From NCBI RefSeq assembly GCF_000759855.1, contig NZ_JNAI01000010.1, positions 124,001-188,000 of the forward strand: a stretch of DNA of 64,000 nucleotides. The letters are read 5' to 3'. The DNA comes from Prochlorococcus marinus str. MIT 9107 (lineage in GTDB: Bacteria; Cyanobacteriota; Cyanobacteriia; PCC-6307; Cyanobiaceae). The translations under genes were made by a program, and so were the position numbers. Under the pieces are notes generated by a model that saw only the letters and a list, made by a program, of their open reading frames with translations, searched no databases and was not told where the DNA came from. Shown in pieces: positions 10,310 through 19,940 of the stretch. Every line of letters starts with the position of its first letter. The first letter of the stretch is position 1.

Positions 10310-11011
10310 TTATTTAATTTTTTTGAATTCAATTAGTTTAGAGAAATAAAAAGGAGCTTGATTTAATTTAGTTTTAACTACGGTAAATCCCTTTTCATTA
10401 GCAGAATTAATAATGCCTTTTTCTTTTAATGTATAAGCTCTTGTAGTTTTACTTGGACCAGGAAACAATTTACCTATATTTTTTAGAACAGCAAGAACTG
10501 GAGTATAAGGAGCAAAGCTAACGATTAATTTTTCTTTGCTTAAATCGCATAGATGTTGAACCATTTCTTCTGCAACTGGTTGAGGATAATGAATAAATAC
10601 ATCCAAACAAACTACGACATCAAATAATCCTTTTAATTGTTCCAGATCACAAACTTTATATTTTACTTCACCTTGGTTCAACCCCAATTTATTTATACGA
10701 TTCTTTGTTTCTTTAATCATTTCAGAAGAAATATCGCTTACCTGTAATTCTTTTATACCAAGTCTTAATAAAGGTATAGCTAGACTTCCAACACCACATC
10801 CAGCATCACAATAACTTTTTTTTGTTAGTTCAGGATAATTCCTGATGCATGAGACTACATCATCTACTGTCTTTTGATGTCCTTTCCTAATATTTTTCTG
10901 AACTGTATTAATTTCGTCAGATTTACTATAAATTTTGTTCCACCTTTCAAAGCCAGTTCCATTGAAATACTCCCTAACCTCACTTTTTTCAATAATTTTA
11001 TTTGAAGTCAT
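10310..11011 (-). CDS. chlM: Mg-protoporphyrin IX O-methyltransferase
   Basis: ChlM methylates the 13-propionate of Mg-protoporphyrin IX with SAM, a step of chlorophyll synthesis at the membrane surface. The 233-residue protein begins with the family-specific EVREYFNGTGFERWNKIY stretch (11-28). The SAM-binding glycine-rich loop CDAGCGVGSLAIPL follows at 68-81, then a CLDVFIHYPQ motif and SFAPYTP. The opening motif separates it from generic methyltransferases. The start ATG is at 11011, and purE begins divergently 88 bases away. Confidence 0.95.
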   Translation of the reverse strand: MTSNKIIEKSEVREYFNGTGFERWNKIYSKSDEINTVQKNIRKGHQKTVDDVVSCIRNYPELTKKSYCDAGCGVGSLAIPLLRLGIKELQVSDISSEMIKETKNRINKLGLNQGEVKYKVCDLEQLKGLFDVVVCLDVFIHYPQPVAEEMVQHLCDLSKEKLIVSFAPYTPVLAVLKNIGKLFPGPSKTTRAYTLKEKGIINSANEKGFTVVKTKLNQAPFYFSKLIEFKKIK

Positions 11012-11099
11012 AATTTTCTATGAAAATTTATCTCTTTATACTAACTAATTGTCACTAAATAAATTGCGCGCCATTATGGGAAAGAATTGATTTGTTATT

Positions 11100-11636
11100 T
11101 TGTCAGAATTAAATTCTAAAGATATCTATAAAATTGCTGTCGTTATGGGTAGTGATTCAGATCTAAAAACTTTGAAACCTGCAGTAGATATTTTGGAAGA
11201 ATTTGGAATAAAAACTGAAGTTTGTATACTTTCAGCCCATAGGACACCTATTGAGATGATGGAATATGCAAAAAATGCAGACTCAGAAAATATTAAAGTA
11301 ATAATCGCCGGAGCGGGTGGTGCTGCTCATCTTCCAGGAATGTTGGCATCTATAAGTTGTATTCCTGTTATAGGAGTACCTGTAGAGAGTAAGACACTTA
11401 AGGGGATTGACTCTCTTTTATCGATTGTTCAAATGCCTGCTGGGATACCAGTAGCAACAGTTGCAATAAATGGAGGTCAAAATGCTGGATTATTGGCCAT
11501 AGAGATGATTAGTTTATTTGATGAATCAATGAAAGAAAAATTGAAAAAATTTAGAGAAAATCTTCATACAAAGGTAAGAACAAAAAATAGTAAATTATCA
11601 ACTATGGGAGCTGAAAATTATCTTCAAAATCAATAA
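11100..11636 (+). CDS. purE: N5-carboxyaminoimidazole ribonucleotide mutase
   Basis: PurE shifts the carboxylate of N5-CAIR to give CAIR in purine synthesis. The protein (178 residues) has VMGSDSDL at 15-22, LSAHRTP, GAGGAAHLPGM and GVPVES, the complete class I PurE signature. The start is a TTG (TTG TCA GAA); no ATG lies in frame close by, and the phosphate-binding motif begins 14 residues later, so the start is well placed. The ATP-dependent partner purK is not adjacent. It converges on cysC with 14 bases between. Confidence 0.97.
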   Translation: MSELNSKDIYKIAVVMGSDSDLKTLKPAVDILEEFGIKTEVCILSAHRTPIEMMEYAKNADSENIKVIIAGAGGAAHLPGMLASISCIPVIGVPVESKTLKGIDSLLSIVQMPAGIPVATVAINGGQNAGLLAIEMISLFDESMKEKLKKFRENLHTKVRTKNSKLSTMGAENYLQNQ

Positions 11637-11650
11637 ACTAGTTTTATCTA

Positions 11651-12274
11651 TTAGCTCTTTGAAAGTAAATTTTCTTTTTTAAGAAAGGTAATCACTTTTT
11701 CAACTGAATCCTTTAAATCTAAAGAACCTGTATCAACAACAACTTCTGGATTCTGAGGAGCTTCATATGGACTAGAAATACCTGTAAAATCTTTAATTTC
11801 TCCCATCCGAGCTTTCTTATATAACCCTTTAGTATCTCTGTTTTCGCATACTTTGATATCTGCAGCACAATAAACTTCAATAAAATCCTTAGATCCAATA
11901 ATTTTTCTCACCTTATCTCTATCGCTGATAAATGGTGAAACGAATGCTGTAATAGTTATTATCCCAGCATTCATAAACAAATTTGCAACTTCCCCAATTC
12001 TTCTTATATTTTCTTCTCTATCTTCATCGGAAAACCCAAGATCTTTGCATAAACCGTGCCTTATATTATCTCCATCCAAAACGTAAGTTGAAAAACCATC
12101 TAAGTGTAAGACTTCATTTAAAGCATTTGCTAAAGTACTCTTACCAGACCCTGATAAACCTGTAAACCAAATAACCATTCCTTTATGACCTCTCATTTTC
12201 TCTAACTTATCTCTATTAATAGTTAAGTTATGCCACTTTATATTTGTTGAATTTGTTTGATCTTGTTCTTTCAT
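11651..12274 (-). CDS. cysC: Adenylylsulfate (APS) kinase
   Basis: CysC phosphorylates APS to PAPS for sulfate assimilation or sulfation. Within the 207 residues the P-loop is GLSGSGKS at 39-46, followed by DGDNIRHGLCKDLGFS and the lid motif KKARMGEIKDFTGISSPYE split around 155-173. These are all canonical. It is a stand-alone kinase, not fused to ATP sulfurylase. The downstream neighbour on the opposite strand is purE. The SUI1-like gene lies 40 bases upstream on the same strand. Confidence 0.96.
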   Translation of the reverse strand: MKEQDQTNSTNIKWHNLTINRDKLEKMRGHKGMVIWFTGLSGSGKSTLANALNEVLHLDGFSTYVLDGDNIRHGLCKDLGFSDEDREENIRRIGEVANLFMNAGIITITAFVSPFISDRDKVRKIIGSKDFIEVYCAADIKVCENRDTKGLYKKARMGEIKDFTGISSPYEAPQNPEVVVDTGSLDLKDSVEKVITFLKKENLLSKS

Positions 12275-12314
12275 TTTTTATATCTTCAAAATTAAAACCT
12301 ATCCTAACCCTGCT

Positions 12315-12626
12315 TTATAAATTTTGAAATCCCTCTTTACTAAGAAACTCAATTGATTTTGATACCATATCGCCCTGTAACTGGATATTACTATCAATTA
12401 ATGTTCCTCCAGTACCACAAAATACTTTAATTTTTTTAAGCAATTCTTTTAAAAGGATTTCATTCTCGGTTTCTAAACCCTGAATTAAAGTGATTGTTTT
12501 GCCCTTTTTACCTTTTTTTTGTTTTGAAATATTTATTTTTGATCTTTTATTAAAAGTATTTATCTTAGCTGTCTCTTCAGATTTATTTTCATGATTTTCA
12601 AATTCGATCCAATTCTTTTTTCCCAT
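12315..12626 (-). CDS. SUI1/eIF1-like translation factor (YciH family)
   Basis: This 103-residue protein has a basic, low-complexity N-terminal half and a C-terminal SUI1 domain: the ITLIQGLETENE strand-turn, then VFCGTGGTLIDSNIQLQGD (written here in part) with the GTGGT core. Bacterial SUI1 proteins (YciH) influence start-codon fidelity; the role in cyanobacteria is not established. I chose ATG at 12626. A TTG at 12635 would add three residues. The gene is divergent from trpB, 47 bases away, with a likely trpB -10 element in the gap. Confidence 0.88.
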   Translation of the reverse strand: MGKKNWIEFENHENKSEETAKINTFNKRSKINISKQKKGKKGKTITLIQGLETENEILLKELLKKIKVFCGTGGTLIDSNIQLQGDMVSKSIEFLSKEGFQNL

Positions 12627-12635
12627 TATTTTCAA

Positions 12636-12641
12636 TATAAT
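12636..12641 (+). promoter_or_regulatory. Candidate -10 element for trpB
   Basis: A perfect TATAAT lies 33 bases upstream of the trpB GTG start in the short divergent gap. No clear -35 is visible, which is usual for these AT-rich promoters. Transcription would begin near 12648. Confidence 0.45.
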
Positions 12642-12673
12642 CTATAGTTAGTTAATACTTATTCTATAGAAGA

Positions 12674-13918
12674 GTGGTAAGTACATTTTCTCCCCAAGAT
12701 CAAGATTATACAAATGAAGATTTAAATCAACCCTCGAAAGAAGGAAGATTTGGGAAATATGGGGGTCAATATGTTCCTGAAACACTAATGCCTGCTCTTT
12801 TTGAGCTTGAAACAGCTGCATCAAATGCATGGAAAGATAAACTTTTTGTAAAAGAATTAAATCATCTACTTAAGACTTATGTAGGAAGAGAAACACCACT
12901 TTATGAAGCCAAAAGACTTACTGAACATTACAAAACTAAAAAAGCAACTTCAAGAATATGGCTTAAAAGAGAAGATTTAAATCATACTGGTGCTCACAAA
13001 ATTAATAATGCCCTTGGCCAAGCTTTATTAGCAATAAGAATGGGTAAAAAAAGGATAATTGCAGAGACTGGAGCAGGTCAGCATGGAGTCGCAACGGCTA
13101 CTGTTTGTGCGAGGTTCGGCTTGAAATGTATTATCTATATGGGTGCCGAAGACATAAAAAGGCAATCCCTCAACGTCTTTAGGATGAAACTGCTAGGAGC
13201 TGAAGTTAATGTTGTAAATTCTGGCACTGCAACTCTTAAGGATGCCACTAGTGAAGCTATTAGAGATTGGGTTTCTAATGTCGAAACTACACACTACATA
13301 TTAGGATCCGTTGCGGGGCCACACCCTTTCCCAAAAATTGTGCGAGATTTTCATGCAGTTATAGGAGTAGAGACTAAAAAACAATGTATGGAATCGTTTG
13401 GATCATTACCCGATATTTTACTTGCTTGTGTAGGTGGGGGATCAAATGCAATGGGCCTTTTCCATCCTTTCGTTAAAGAAAGATCTGTACGCCTAATTGG
13501 GGTTGAAGCTGCAGGAAGCGGAGTTGATAGTGACCAACATGCTGCAACCATCACTAAAGGGTCAGTTGGAATTTTGCATGGATCAATGAGTCTTCTTTTA
13601 CAAGATGATAATGGCCAAGTACAAGAAGCCCACTCAATAAGTGCAGGTTTAGATTACCCTGGAGTAGGGCCTGAACATAGCCATTTAAAAGATATAGGGA
13701 GAGCAGAATATGGATCGGTTACAGATCAAGAAGCTTTGGATGCTTTGAGAATTGTTAGTGAACTCGAAGGAATTATACCAGCACTTGAAACGTCCCATGC
13801 CTTTGCTTGGTTAGATAAATTATGCCCTACTCTTGAGAAAGATACACATATAGTTATCAATTGCTCTGGAAGAGGTGACAAAGATGTTAATACTGTTGCT
13901 TCTTCATTAGATATTTAA
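12674..13918 (+). CDS. trpB: Tryptophan synthase beta chain
   Basis: TrpB condenses indole and serine to tryptophan with PLP. Its 414 residues include [17 protein letters not shown] at 24-40, the PLP lysine K109 in HTGAHKINN, the indole-tunnel region, and GGGSNAMG for phosphate binding. The start is GTG at 12674, which preserves the usual 25-residue lead before the GKYGG motif. trpA is not adjacent, so the alpha subunit must be encoded elsewhere. The stop abuts the convergent rhodanese gene with no gap. Confidence 0.98.
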   Translation: MVSTFSPQDQDYTNEDLNQPSKEGRFGKYGGQYVPETLMPALFELETAASNAWKDKLFVKELNHLLKTYVGRETPLYEAKRLTEHYKTKKATSRIWLKREDLNHTGAHKINNALGQALLAIRMGKKRIIAETGAGQHGVATATVCARFGLKCIIYMGAEDIKRQSLNVFRMKLLGAEVNVVNSGTATLKDATSEAIRDWVSNVETTHYILGSVAGPHPFPKIVRDFHAVIGVETKKQCMESFGSLPDILLACVGGGSNAMGLFHPFVKERSVRLIGVEAAGSGVDSDQHAATITKGSVGILHGSMSLLLQDDNGQVQEAHSISAGLDYPGVGPEHSHLKDIGRAEYGSVTDQEALDALRIVSELEGIIPALETSHAFAWLDKLCPTLEKDTHIVINCSGRGDKDVNTVASSLDI

Positions 13919-14269
13919 CTAATACCTAGGAATTGATTGGTCAATATATCTACTCCATCCATCAATACCCTCCTCCAAATTCCATATTTCGCTAACAATA
14001 TTATTATCTAGGGACCATTGACAAAAGTTATAACTTCTTATTCCTGCATGACAGAAAACAACGATTTCTCTGTCTAATAAACCAGCAAATATTTCTTCAA
14101 CGTATTCAGATGTGACTTTACTAATTGGTAGATGTAAATATTCTTTTGAGAAACGAGCTATTTCCAGCTCTGACTGTTCTCTTACATCAATCAAGACTGG
14201 ATCTTCTTTCTCAGAATTAAACCAATCATTGAGACAAGAAGCATTGATTAATTTTGGATGATTTCCCAA
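13919..14269 (-). CDS. Rhodanese-domain protein
   Basis: The single rhodanese domain of 116 residues has the active-site loop CHAGIRSY with C73 as the nucleophile, an LIDVREQSELEIAR strand near 27-40 and a C-terminal GIDGWSRYID. It probably carries sulfane sulfur, but the substrate is unknown. The six-residue loop fits the sulfurtransferase group. The start is TTG at 14269. The convergent trpB gene ends on the adjacent base. Confidence 0.9.
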   Translation of the reverse strand: MGNHPKLINASCLNDWFNSEKEDPVLIDVREQSELEIARFSKEYLHLPISKVTSEYVEEIFAGLLDREIVVFCHAGIRSYNFCQWSLDNNIVSEIWNLEEGIDGWSRYIDQSIPRY

Positions 14270-14358
14270 TGGAAAGGCTAAATTATATGTTATTTACAAT
14301 TTAATAAATTAAGTTGCAGGTGCAAATTTATTGTTAAAAATAAAAATAAACATTGAGA

Positions 14359-15819
14359 ATGAAACTTAAAATAGTAGCAATAATACTATTATTATCCTTA
14401 TTATTTTTTTTTGGTTTTAAAAAAACTTTTACCAACAAAAATAAGGAGCAAAGTACCAGTATTGATCAACTAAATATATTAAAATATTTACCAGAAGATA
14501 ATAAATTATTATTCATTTCAAATTTAGATAGTTTTAATATTATCCATAATATTGAGAAAGATAAAAATCCAAAAAATCAAGATAACTTTGTTTTTATAAA
14601 AGATTCCATATTAGATTACCTAGGTTTAGATCTAGGCAATAATAAATTAGAAGATATTTATAATAATGAACTTATAATTTCAACTTTTGAGAATAATAAA
14701 AAGCTTAAAGATGATATTTTGATAGTTTTTAAAATTAAGTCAGAAAAAAACCTAAATGATATATTGCATCTTTCAACTCAAATTGATCAGACTAATAAAA
14801 TAGTACCAATTTATAGAGAAAATAAAATAAATTTTCTTAACTTTATATATCAGAGCGAAGATAATTATATTATTGCTTCATCAGATAAGAAATTAATCTT
14901 AAATAGTATTAATTCTAGTAATGATATTAAAGAGAAAACATCTCAATATGAGAGAGAACTTTTTGAACTAAAAAACCAAAAAAATATATTATTTTCAAAG
15001 GGATTTGATAAAAGTATATTTTTTAATAATGAAAATTTTCCAGACAAAAGTGACGATGTTATAGCTACAACATTTGAATTAAAAAATAAAAATTTAATTT
15101 TAAAATCATATTTACTAAATAATAAAAAAAATCTTGGTATTCTTACTTACGATAAACTAATAAATAAAGAGAACACGAATAAAGATAATCCTCAAGTTTC
15201 AATTTTTAGTGATATAAAAAGTTTTCACAAATATCTAAACCCTTTAATAAATGATTTTGAAAAAAGTTTTTTTGAAGAGTTTAATCAAAAAGTAAATGAA
15301 AATATTTTAATGCTCAATGGAAATAAAGATTGGATTATTACATATGAAAAAAATACTGAAGATCAACTGGATTTAAGTGATATGAAAAAAATAAAAGATT
15401 TCAACAAATACACATTGAAACAAAATGAAGCTATTTACTCGATATATTCGAAAGATATTCTTGAAGAAAAAGACGATGTAATCAAACAATTAACTTTTGA
15501 AACTATCTATTCAATAGAATCAGCAGGTTTACAAATCATAAGTAATTATTTAATTGATGGTAAAAAATTAGAAACAATATCAAAAAAATTCTTTAATTTA
15601 AAAAGTAATAAAGATAAATCTGCTTTTCTTTATGCAAAAGTTGATATCAAGGATGCAAATTTTAACAAAATTGAATATTTTTCTAATCTGGAAGATCTTA
15701 ATTTTCTCATAAGAAATATTTTAAAAATATCAAATGAAGAATCTCTAGAAATCATAAGACAATATATTCCTGAAAAAAATCCAATTCTTTACAAAGAAAT
15801 AAGTTTAAAAATACTTTAA
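14359..15819 (+). CDS. DUF3352-type secreted or membrane-anchored protein
   Basis: The protein is about 486 residues, very rich in Asn, Lys and Ile, with one N-terminal hydrophobic segment (roughly residues 5-20) that could be a signal peptide or anchor. The remainder appears extracytoplasmic. It resembles the DUF3352 family found across cyanobacteria, recognised by the LPEDNKLLFISNLDSF-like opening and the overall repeated strand pattern. Function unknown. I prefer ATG at 14359; a TTG at 14353 would add two residues. It stands alone, divergent from the rhodanese gene and 124 bases before gltA. Confidence 0.75.
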   Translation: MKLKIVAIILLLSLLFFFGFKKTFTNKNKEQSTSIDQLNILKYLPEDNKLLFISNLDSFNIIHNIEKDKNPKNQDNFVFIKDSILDYLGLDLGNNKLEDIYNNELIISTFENNKKLKDDILIVFKIKSEKNLNDILHLSTQIDQTNKIVPIYRENKINFLNFIYQSEDNYIIASSDKKLILNSINSSNDIKEKTSQYERELFELKNQKNILFSKGFDKSIFFNNENFPDKSDDVIATTFELKNKNLILKSYLLNNKKNLGILTYDKLINKENTNKDNPQVSIFSDIKSFHKYLNPLINDFEKSFFEEFNQKVNENILMLNGNKDWIITYEKNTEDQLDLSDMKKIKDFNKYTLKQNEAIYSIYSKDILEEKDDVIKQLTFETIYSIESAGLQIISNYLIDGKKLETISKKFFNLKSNKDKSAFLYAKVDIKDANFNKIEYFSNLEDLNFLIRNILKISNEESLEIIRQYIPEKNPILYKEISLKIL

Positions 15820-15915
15820 TAAAGTTATTCAAAGAAGCCTCAAACACAATCAATTTAAATTTTCGTGAAGTTAATAACTTGTGGTTAATTAAAAATTATT
15901 TGACTATCTTTAATC

Positions 15916-15921
15916 TATAAT
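15916..15921 (+). promoter_or_regulatory. Candidate -10 element for gltA
   Basis: TATAAT lies 23 bases before the gltA TTG start, in a 124-base gap. A TTGACT is present at 15900-15905 but is too close to act as its -35. This would give a leader of about 16 bases. Confidence 0.4.
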
Positions 15922-15943
15922 TATTTGATATTGAATTAAGAAA

Positions 15944-17089
15944 TTGGATAGTAACAAACTAATTTTAAAACCAGGATTAGAGGGCGTCCCAGTTACTAAT
16001 TCATCTATATGTGATATTGACGGCAACAAAGGTAAATTATTATACAGAGGCTACTCCATTGAGGAACTTTCCAAAAAAAGCAGTTTTTTAGAAACTGCTT
16101 ATCTATTGATTTGGGGTGAATTGCCCACAGCTATTCAACTAAGAGATTTTGAACAAGAAGTTCAGATGCATCGAAGGTTAAGTTTTAGAGTCAGAGATAT
16201 GATGAAATGTTTCCCTGCAACAGGTCATCCTATGGACGCTCTTCAATCTAGTGCAGCTTCTTTGGGGCTTTTCTATTCGCGTAGAGCAATAGATGATCCT
16301 AATTACATATACAACGCTGTGATAAGACTAATAGCAAAAATACCCACTATGATTGCCGCGTTTCAACTTATTAGAAAAGGACAAGACCCTATTCAACCTA
16401 GAGATGATTTAACTTACTCATCAAATTTCCTTTACATGCTGACTGAAAAAGAACAAGATCCTATAGCTGCAAAAGTTTTTGATAGATGTTTAATTTTACA
16501 TGCCGAACATAGTTTAAACGCAAGTACATTTAGCGCTAGAGTGACTGCAAGCACTCTTACAGACCCATACGCGGTCATCGCCTCTGCAGTAGGAACCCTG
16601 GCAGGCCCGCTACATGGAGGAGCTAATGAGGATGTAATTGCAATGTTAGAAGAAATCAAAACTCCAGAAAATTCTGCTTCTTTTTTGGATAAGGCGATAA
16701 AGAATAAAAGCAAGATTATGGGCTTCGGTCATAGAGAATATAAAGTCAAAGATCCAAGAGCAATAATTCTTCAAAAACTGGCAGAAGAGCTTTTTATTAG
16801 ATTTGGAGCCGATGAAATGTATGAAGTTGCTAAATCGCTAGAGAAAGAGGCAATACCAAGACTTGGACCTAAGGGCATATTCCCAAACGTGGACTTTTAT
16901 TCTGGTCTTGTTTATAGAAAACTTGGTATTCCTCGTGATTTATTTACTCCAATTTTTGCCATTTCAAGAGTTGCTGGTTGGTTAGCTCATTGGAGAGAGC
17001 AACTTGGAGCAAATAGAATTTTTAGACCATCGCAAATCTATACTGGTTCAGTACCGAGAGGTTGGATCAGCCTTGAAAATAGAGAATAA
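15944..17089 (+). CDS. gltA: Citrate synthase
   Basis: GltA makes citrate from oxaloacetate and acetyl-CoA. It is a 381-residue type II-like, short bacterial enzyme: YRGYSIEEL near 34, LHAEHSLNASTF with one catalytic His, GPLHGGANEDV with the second, MGFGHREYKVKDPRA, and FPNVDFYSG with the catalytic Asp. The start is TTG (TTG GAT AGT); the first conserved strand begins about eight residues in, as usual. In Prochlorococcus this feeds the incomplete TCA route to 2-oxoglutarate for nitrogen assimilation. ndhA follows 76 bases on. Confidence 0.97.
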   Translation: MDSNKLILKPGLEGVPVTNSSICDIDGNKGKLLYRGYSIEELSKKSSFLETAYLLIWGELPTAIQLRDFEQEVQMHRRLSFRVRDMMKCFPATGHPMDALQSSAASLGLFYSRRAIDDPNYIYNAVIRLIAKIPTMIAAFQLIRKGQDPIQPRDDLTYSSNFLYMLTEKEQDPIAAKVFDRCLILHAEHSLNASTFSARVTASTLTDPYAVIASAVGTLAGPLHGGANEDVIAMLEEIKTPENSASFLDKAIKNKSKIMGFGHREYKVKDPRAIILQKLAEELFIRFGADEMYEVAKSLEKEAIPRLGPKGIFPNVDFYSGLVYRKLGIPRDLFTPIFAISRVAGWLAHWREQLGANRIFRPSQIYTGSVPRGWISLENRE

Positions 17090-17165
17090 TATTTGCATCT
17101 TTTCATAAAAAAACACACATATTGTTTGTGAAGAGTTAATGTATTAAGTAAATAACATCAAAATT

Positions 17166-18284
17166 TTGGAATACGGATTAGATCTCGAATATAGTTTTAA
17201 TGAATTCTTAAAAGGTTTTGGCCTTTCTAGCGAAATAGCTCATATAATTTGGCTCCCTCTTCCCATGCTTTTGGTTTTAGTAGCGGCAGTTGTTGGAGTT
17301 TTAGTAACAGTTTGGCTTGAAAGAAAAATATCTGCTGCTGCTCAACAAAGAATAGGTCCAGAATATGCAGGAGCGCTTGGCGTACTCCAACCAATTGCAG
17401 ATGGTCTTAAGTTACTTGTCAAAGAAGATATTATTCCTGCTAAAGCTGATGGAATTCTCTTCACTGCAGGACCTATATTAGTTCTTGTCCCAGTGATTCT
17501 ATCCTGGCTAATTGTTCCTTTTGGACAAAACCTTTTAATAAGTAACGTTGGTATAGGAATCTTCCTTTGGATTGCTTTAAGTAGTATTCAGCCAATAGGA
17601 CTGCTTATGAGCGGATATGCGTCTAATAACAAATATTCATTATTAGGAGGATTAAGAGCAGCAGCTCAATCAATAAGTTACGAAATACCTTTAGCTTTAT
17701 CTGTACTGGCTATCGTACTGATGACAAATTCTCTAAGTACTATTGACATTGTTAACCAACAAAGTGGTGCTGGAATCCTGAGTTGGAATATTTGGAGACA
17801 ACCAGTTGGTTTTATAGTCTTTTGGATTTGTGCTCTTGCAGAATGTGAAAGACTTCCTTTTGACTTACCTGAAGCTGAAGAAGAATTAGTTGCGGGATAT
17901 CAAACTGAATATGCAGGGATGAAATTCGCATTGTTCTACCTTGGTAGTTACATTAATTTAATCCTTTCAGCATTATTGGTATCAATACTTTATTTGGGAG
18001 GATGGGGTTTTCCTATTCCAGTTGAATTAATAGCTAAATTTGTTAATTTACCCGTTAATGCTCCCTTAATACAGGTTTTCACCGCATCAATAGGAATTGT
18101 AATGACCGTAATGAAAGCATATCTTTTGGTTTTCATTGCAATATTATTACGTTGGACAACTCCTAGAGTAAGAATAGATCAACTTTTAGATCTAGGATGG
18201 AAGTTTCTTCTTCCAATTTCTCTTGCTAATCTTTTGATAACTGCAGGATTTAAACTTGCTTTACCGCAATTCTTTGGTGGTTAA
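17166..18284 (+). CDS. ndhA: NDH-1 subunit A (NuoH-type)
   Basis: NdhA is the membrane subunit that forms the quinone chamber of NDH-1. Eight or so membrane segments are visible in 372 residues, with [18 protein letters not shown] at about 51-68, the long first loop, and [23 protein letters not shown] in the third loop (given here in part). The start is TTG. It begins a run of four ndh genes in the order A, I, G, E, the same as in plastids and other cyanobacteria. Confidence 0.98.
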   Translation: MEYGLDLEYSFNEFLKGFGLSSEIAHIIWLPLPMLLVLVAAVVGVLVTVWLERKISAAAQQRIGPEYAGALGVLQPIADGLKLLVKEDIIPAKADGILFTAGPILVLVPVILSWLIVPFGQNLLISNVGIGIFLWIALSSIQPIGLLMSGYASNNKYSLLGGLRAAAQSISYEIPLALSVLAIVLMTNSLSTIDIVNQQSGAGILSWNIWRQPVGFIVFWICALAECERLPFDLPEAEEELVAGYQTEYAGMKFALFYLGSYINLILSALLVSILYLGGWGFPIPVELIAKFVNLPVNAPLIQVFTASIGIVMTVMKAYLLVFIAILLRWTTPRVRIDQLLDLGWKFLLPISLANLLITAGFKLALPQFFGG

Positions 18285-18352
18285 ATTTAAGTAAAAATAC
18301 TTAAATTTAAAATTAATCCACTAAAATAAAATAACTAAGTAAATTATTCAAA

Positions 18353-18979
18353 ATGAACAATTTCCTTCAACAAATAAATAGCTATATTAAAGAAGCATTT
18401 AATGCTGGCAAATATTTATATAATGGTTTATCAGTAACTTTTGACCATCTTCGAAGAAGACCTGTTACTGTTCAATATCCATATGAAAAATTAATCCCTT
18501 CTGAAAGATATAGAGGAAGGATACATTATGAATTTGACAAATGTATTGCTTGTGAAGTTTGTGTGAGAGTATGTCCAATAAATCTACCAGTGGTTGATTG
18601 GGTAATGAATAAAGAAACCAAAAAAAAGGAACTTAGAAATTATTCAATAGATTTTGGGGTTTGTATATTTTGCGGAAATTGCGTTGAATATTGTCCAACT
18701 AATTGTTTATCAATGACCGAAGAATATGAATTAGCTACTTTCGACAGACACAATCTTAATTTCGATAATGTTGCACTTGGTAGACTACCTACAAATGTCA
18801 CAACAGATCCATCAGTGAAACCTTTAAGAGAGCTTGCCTATCTCCCCAAAGGAGTCATGGACCCTCATGAAATACCAGCCTCAGATAATAGAGTTGGTAA
18901 ATTACCTGAAGAAGTTTATGATTGGATGAGGTCTGAATCCAATGAAAATAAAGATAAAGTTTCTAATCCAATTAATTAA
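18353..18979 (+). CDS. ndhI: NDH-1 subunit I, 2[4Fe-4S] ferredoxin-like
   Basis: NdhI carries two 4Fe-4S clusters that pass electrons to quinone. Both cysteine sets are complete: [12 protein letters not shown] near residue 64 and [12 protein letters not shown] near 105. Length (208 aa) matches cyanobacterial NdhI, including an N-terminal amphipathic helix and a polar C-terminal tail. Start ATG at 18353, 68 bases after ndhA. ndhG follows after 13 bases. Confidence 0.98.
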   Translation: MNNFLQQINSYIKEAFNAGKYLYNGLSVTFDHLRRRPVTVQYPYEKLIPSERYRGRIHYEFDKCIACEVCVRVCPINLPVVDWVMNKETKKKELRNYSIDFGVCIFCGNCVEYCPTNCLSMTEEYELATFDRHNLNFDNVALGRLPTNVTTDPSVKPLRELAYLPKGVMDPHEIPASDNRVGKLPEEVYDWMRSESNENKDKVSNPIN

Positions 18980-18992
18980 TTTCCTTTAATTT

Positions 18993-19592
18993 ATGTCCAT
19001 TGCTATAACAACCCAAATTATTTGTTTTACAGTTCTATCTTTTATTGTCCTTATAGGAGCACTTGGTGTTGTATTGCTCGAAAGTATTGTTTATTCAGCC
19101 TTTCTTCTTGGAGGGGTTTTCATGAGTGTGGCAGGATTATATCTTCTTTTAAATGCAAGTTTTGTTGCTGCAGCACAAGTTTTAGTTTATGTAGGTGCCG
19201 TGAATGTATTAATAATTTTTGCAATAATGCTAGTTAATAAAAAAGAAGATTTAAAGCCCATCAATGACATTAAATCGAGAAGAATCATATCAACATCTAT
19301 TTGTTTAACCTTACTAAGCCTCTTAATAAGAGTTGATTTGACGAATGTATGGAGCCTATCAAGTCCTCAAAACTCTATAGGAGAAGAATCAACTATTAGA
19401 ATTGGTGAACATCTATTTAGTGATTATTTACTCCCATTTGAAGTTGCTTCAGTTTTACTTTTAATGGCAATGATTGGAGCTATTGTTTTAGCTAGAAGAG
19501 ATGTAATGAACGAAGATATTTCAACTGGATTACCTGTTGATCAAGAGTTAATTGAAAAGTCATCAGAACCATTACTTACAAATAAAAACTAA
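18993..19592 (+). CDS. ndhG: NDH-1 subunit G (NuoJ-type)
   Basis: NdhG is a small membrane subunit of the NDH-1 proton-pumping arm. Five predicted membrane segments are seen within 199 residues, with the typical VYVGAVNVLIIFAIMLV helix (positions about 66-82) and a long loop before the last helix ILLMAMIGAIVLARR-type stretch. It sits between ndhI and ndhE with gaps of 13 and 15 bases, so the genes are surely co-transcribed. Confidence 0.97.
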   Translation: MSIAITTQIICFTVLSFIVLIGALGVVLLESIVYSAFLLGGVFMSVAGLYLLLNASFVAAAQVLVYVGAVNVLIIFAIMLVNKKEDLKPINDIKSRRIISTSICLTLLSLLIRVDLTNVWSLSSPQNSIGEESTIRIGEHLFSDYLLPFEVASVLLLMAMIGAIVLARRDVMNEDISTGLPVDQELIEKSSEPLLTNKN

Positions 19593-19607
19593 CCTTTCAA
19601 CTTTCTT

Positions 19608-19931
19608 ATGATGCATTTAGAATCAATTCCTATTCAAGCTTTTTTGATAGTATCTTCAGCACTATTTTGTATTGGTATTTGGGGATTATTAAATAGCAGA
19701 AATGCAGTCAGAGTTCTTATGAGCATTGAATTAATGCTTAATGCGGTAAATATAAACTTGATGACATTTTCTTCCTATATTGATAATAATTTAATTCAAG
19801 GGCAAGTTTTTACAATTTTTGTGATTACTGTTGCTGCCGCAGAAGCAGCAGTTGGATTAGCTATATTGTTATCTCTTTACAGAAATAGGGTGACCGTAGA
19901 TATGGAAAGTTTTAATTTATTAAAATGGTAG
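19608..19931 (+). CDS. ndhE: NDH-1 subunit E (NuoK-type)
   Basis: NdhE is a three-helix membrane subunit of NDH-1. In 107 residues it shows the conserved Glu in the second helix (VLMSIELMLNAVNINL) and in the third (VAAAEAAVGLAIL), both central to proton transfer. Two ATGs begin the frame; the first is given. nadK starts 9 bases downstream, so NAD(H) kinase is probably made from the same transcript. Confidence 0.97.
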   Translation: MMHLESIPIQAFLIVSSALFCIGIWGLLNSRNAVRVLMSIELMLNAVNINLMTFSSYIDNNLIQGQVFTIFVITVAAAEAAVGLAILLSLYRNRVTVDMESFNLLKW

Positions 19932-19940
19932 AAGCATTAA

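Noticed and set aside
15844-15944. Riboswitch or long leader before gltA
   Set aside because: No conserved stem pattern is visible, and a plain -10 close to the start is the simpler reading.
17107-17135. Terminator between gltA and ndhA
   Set aside because: The possible stem around CACA/TGTG is only about four pairs with no T-run after it on the plus strand.
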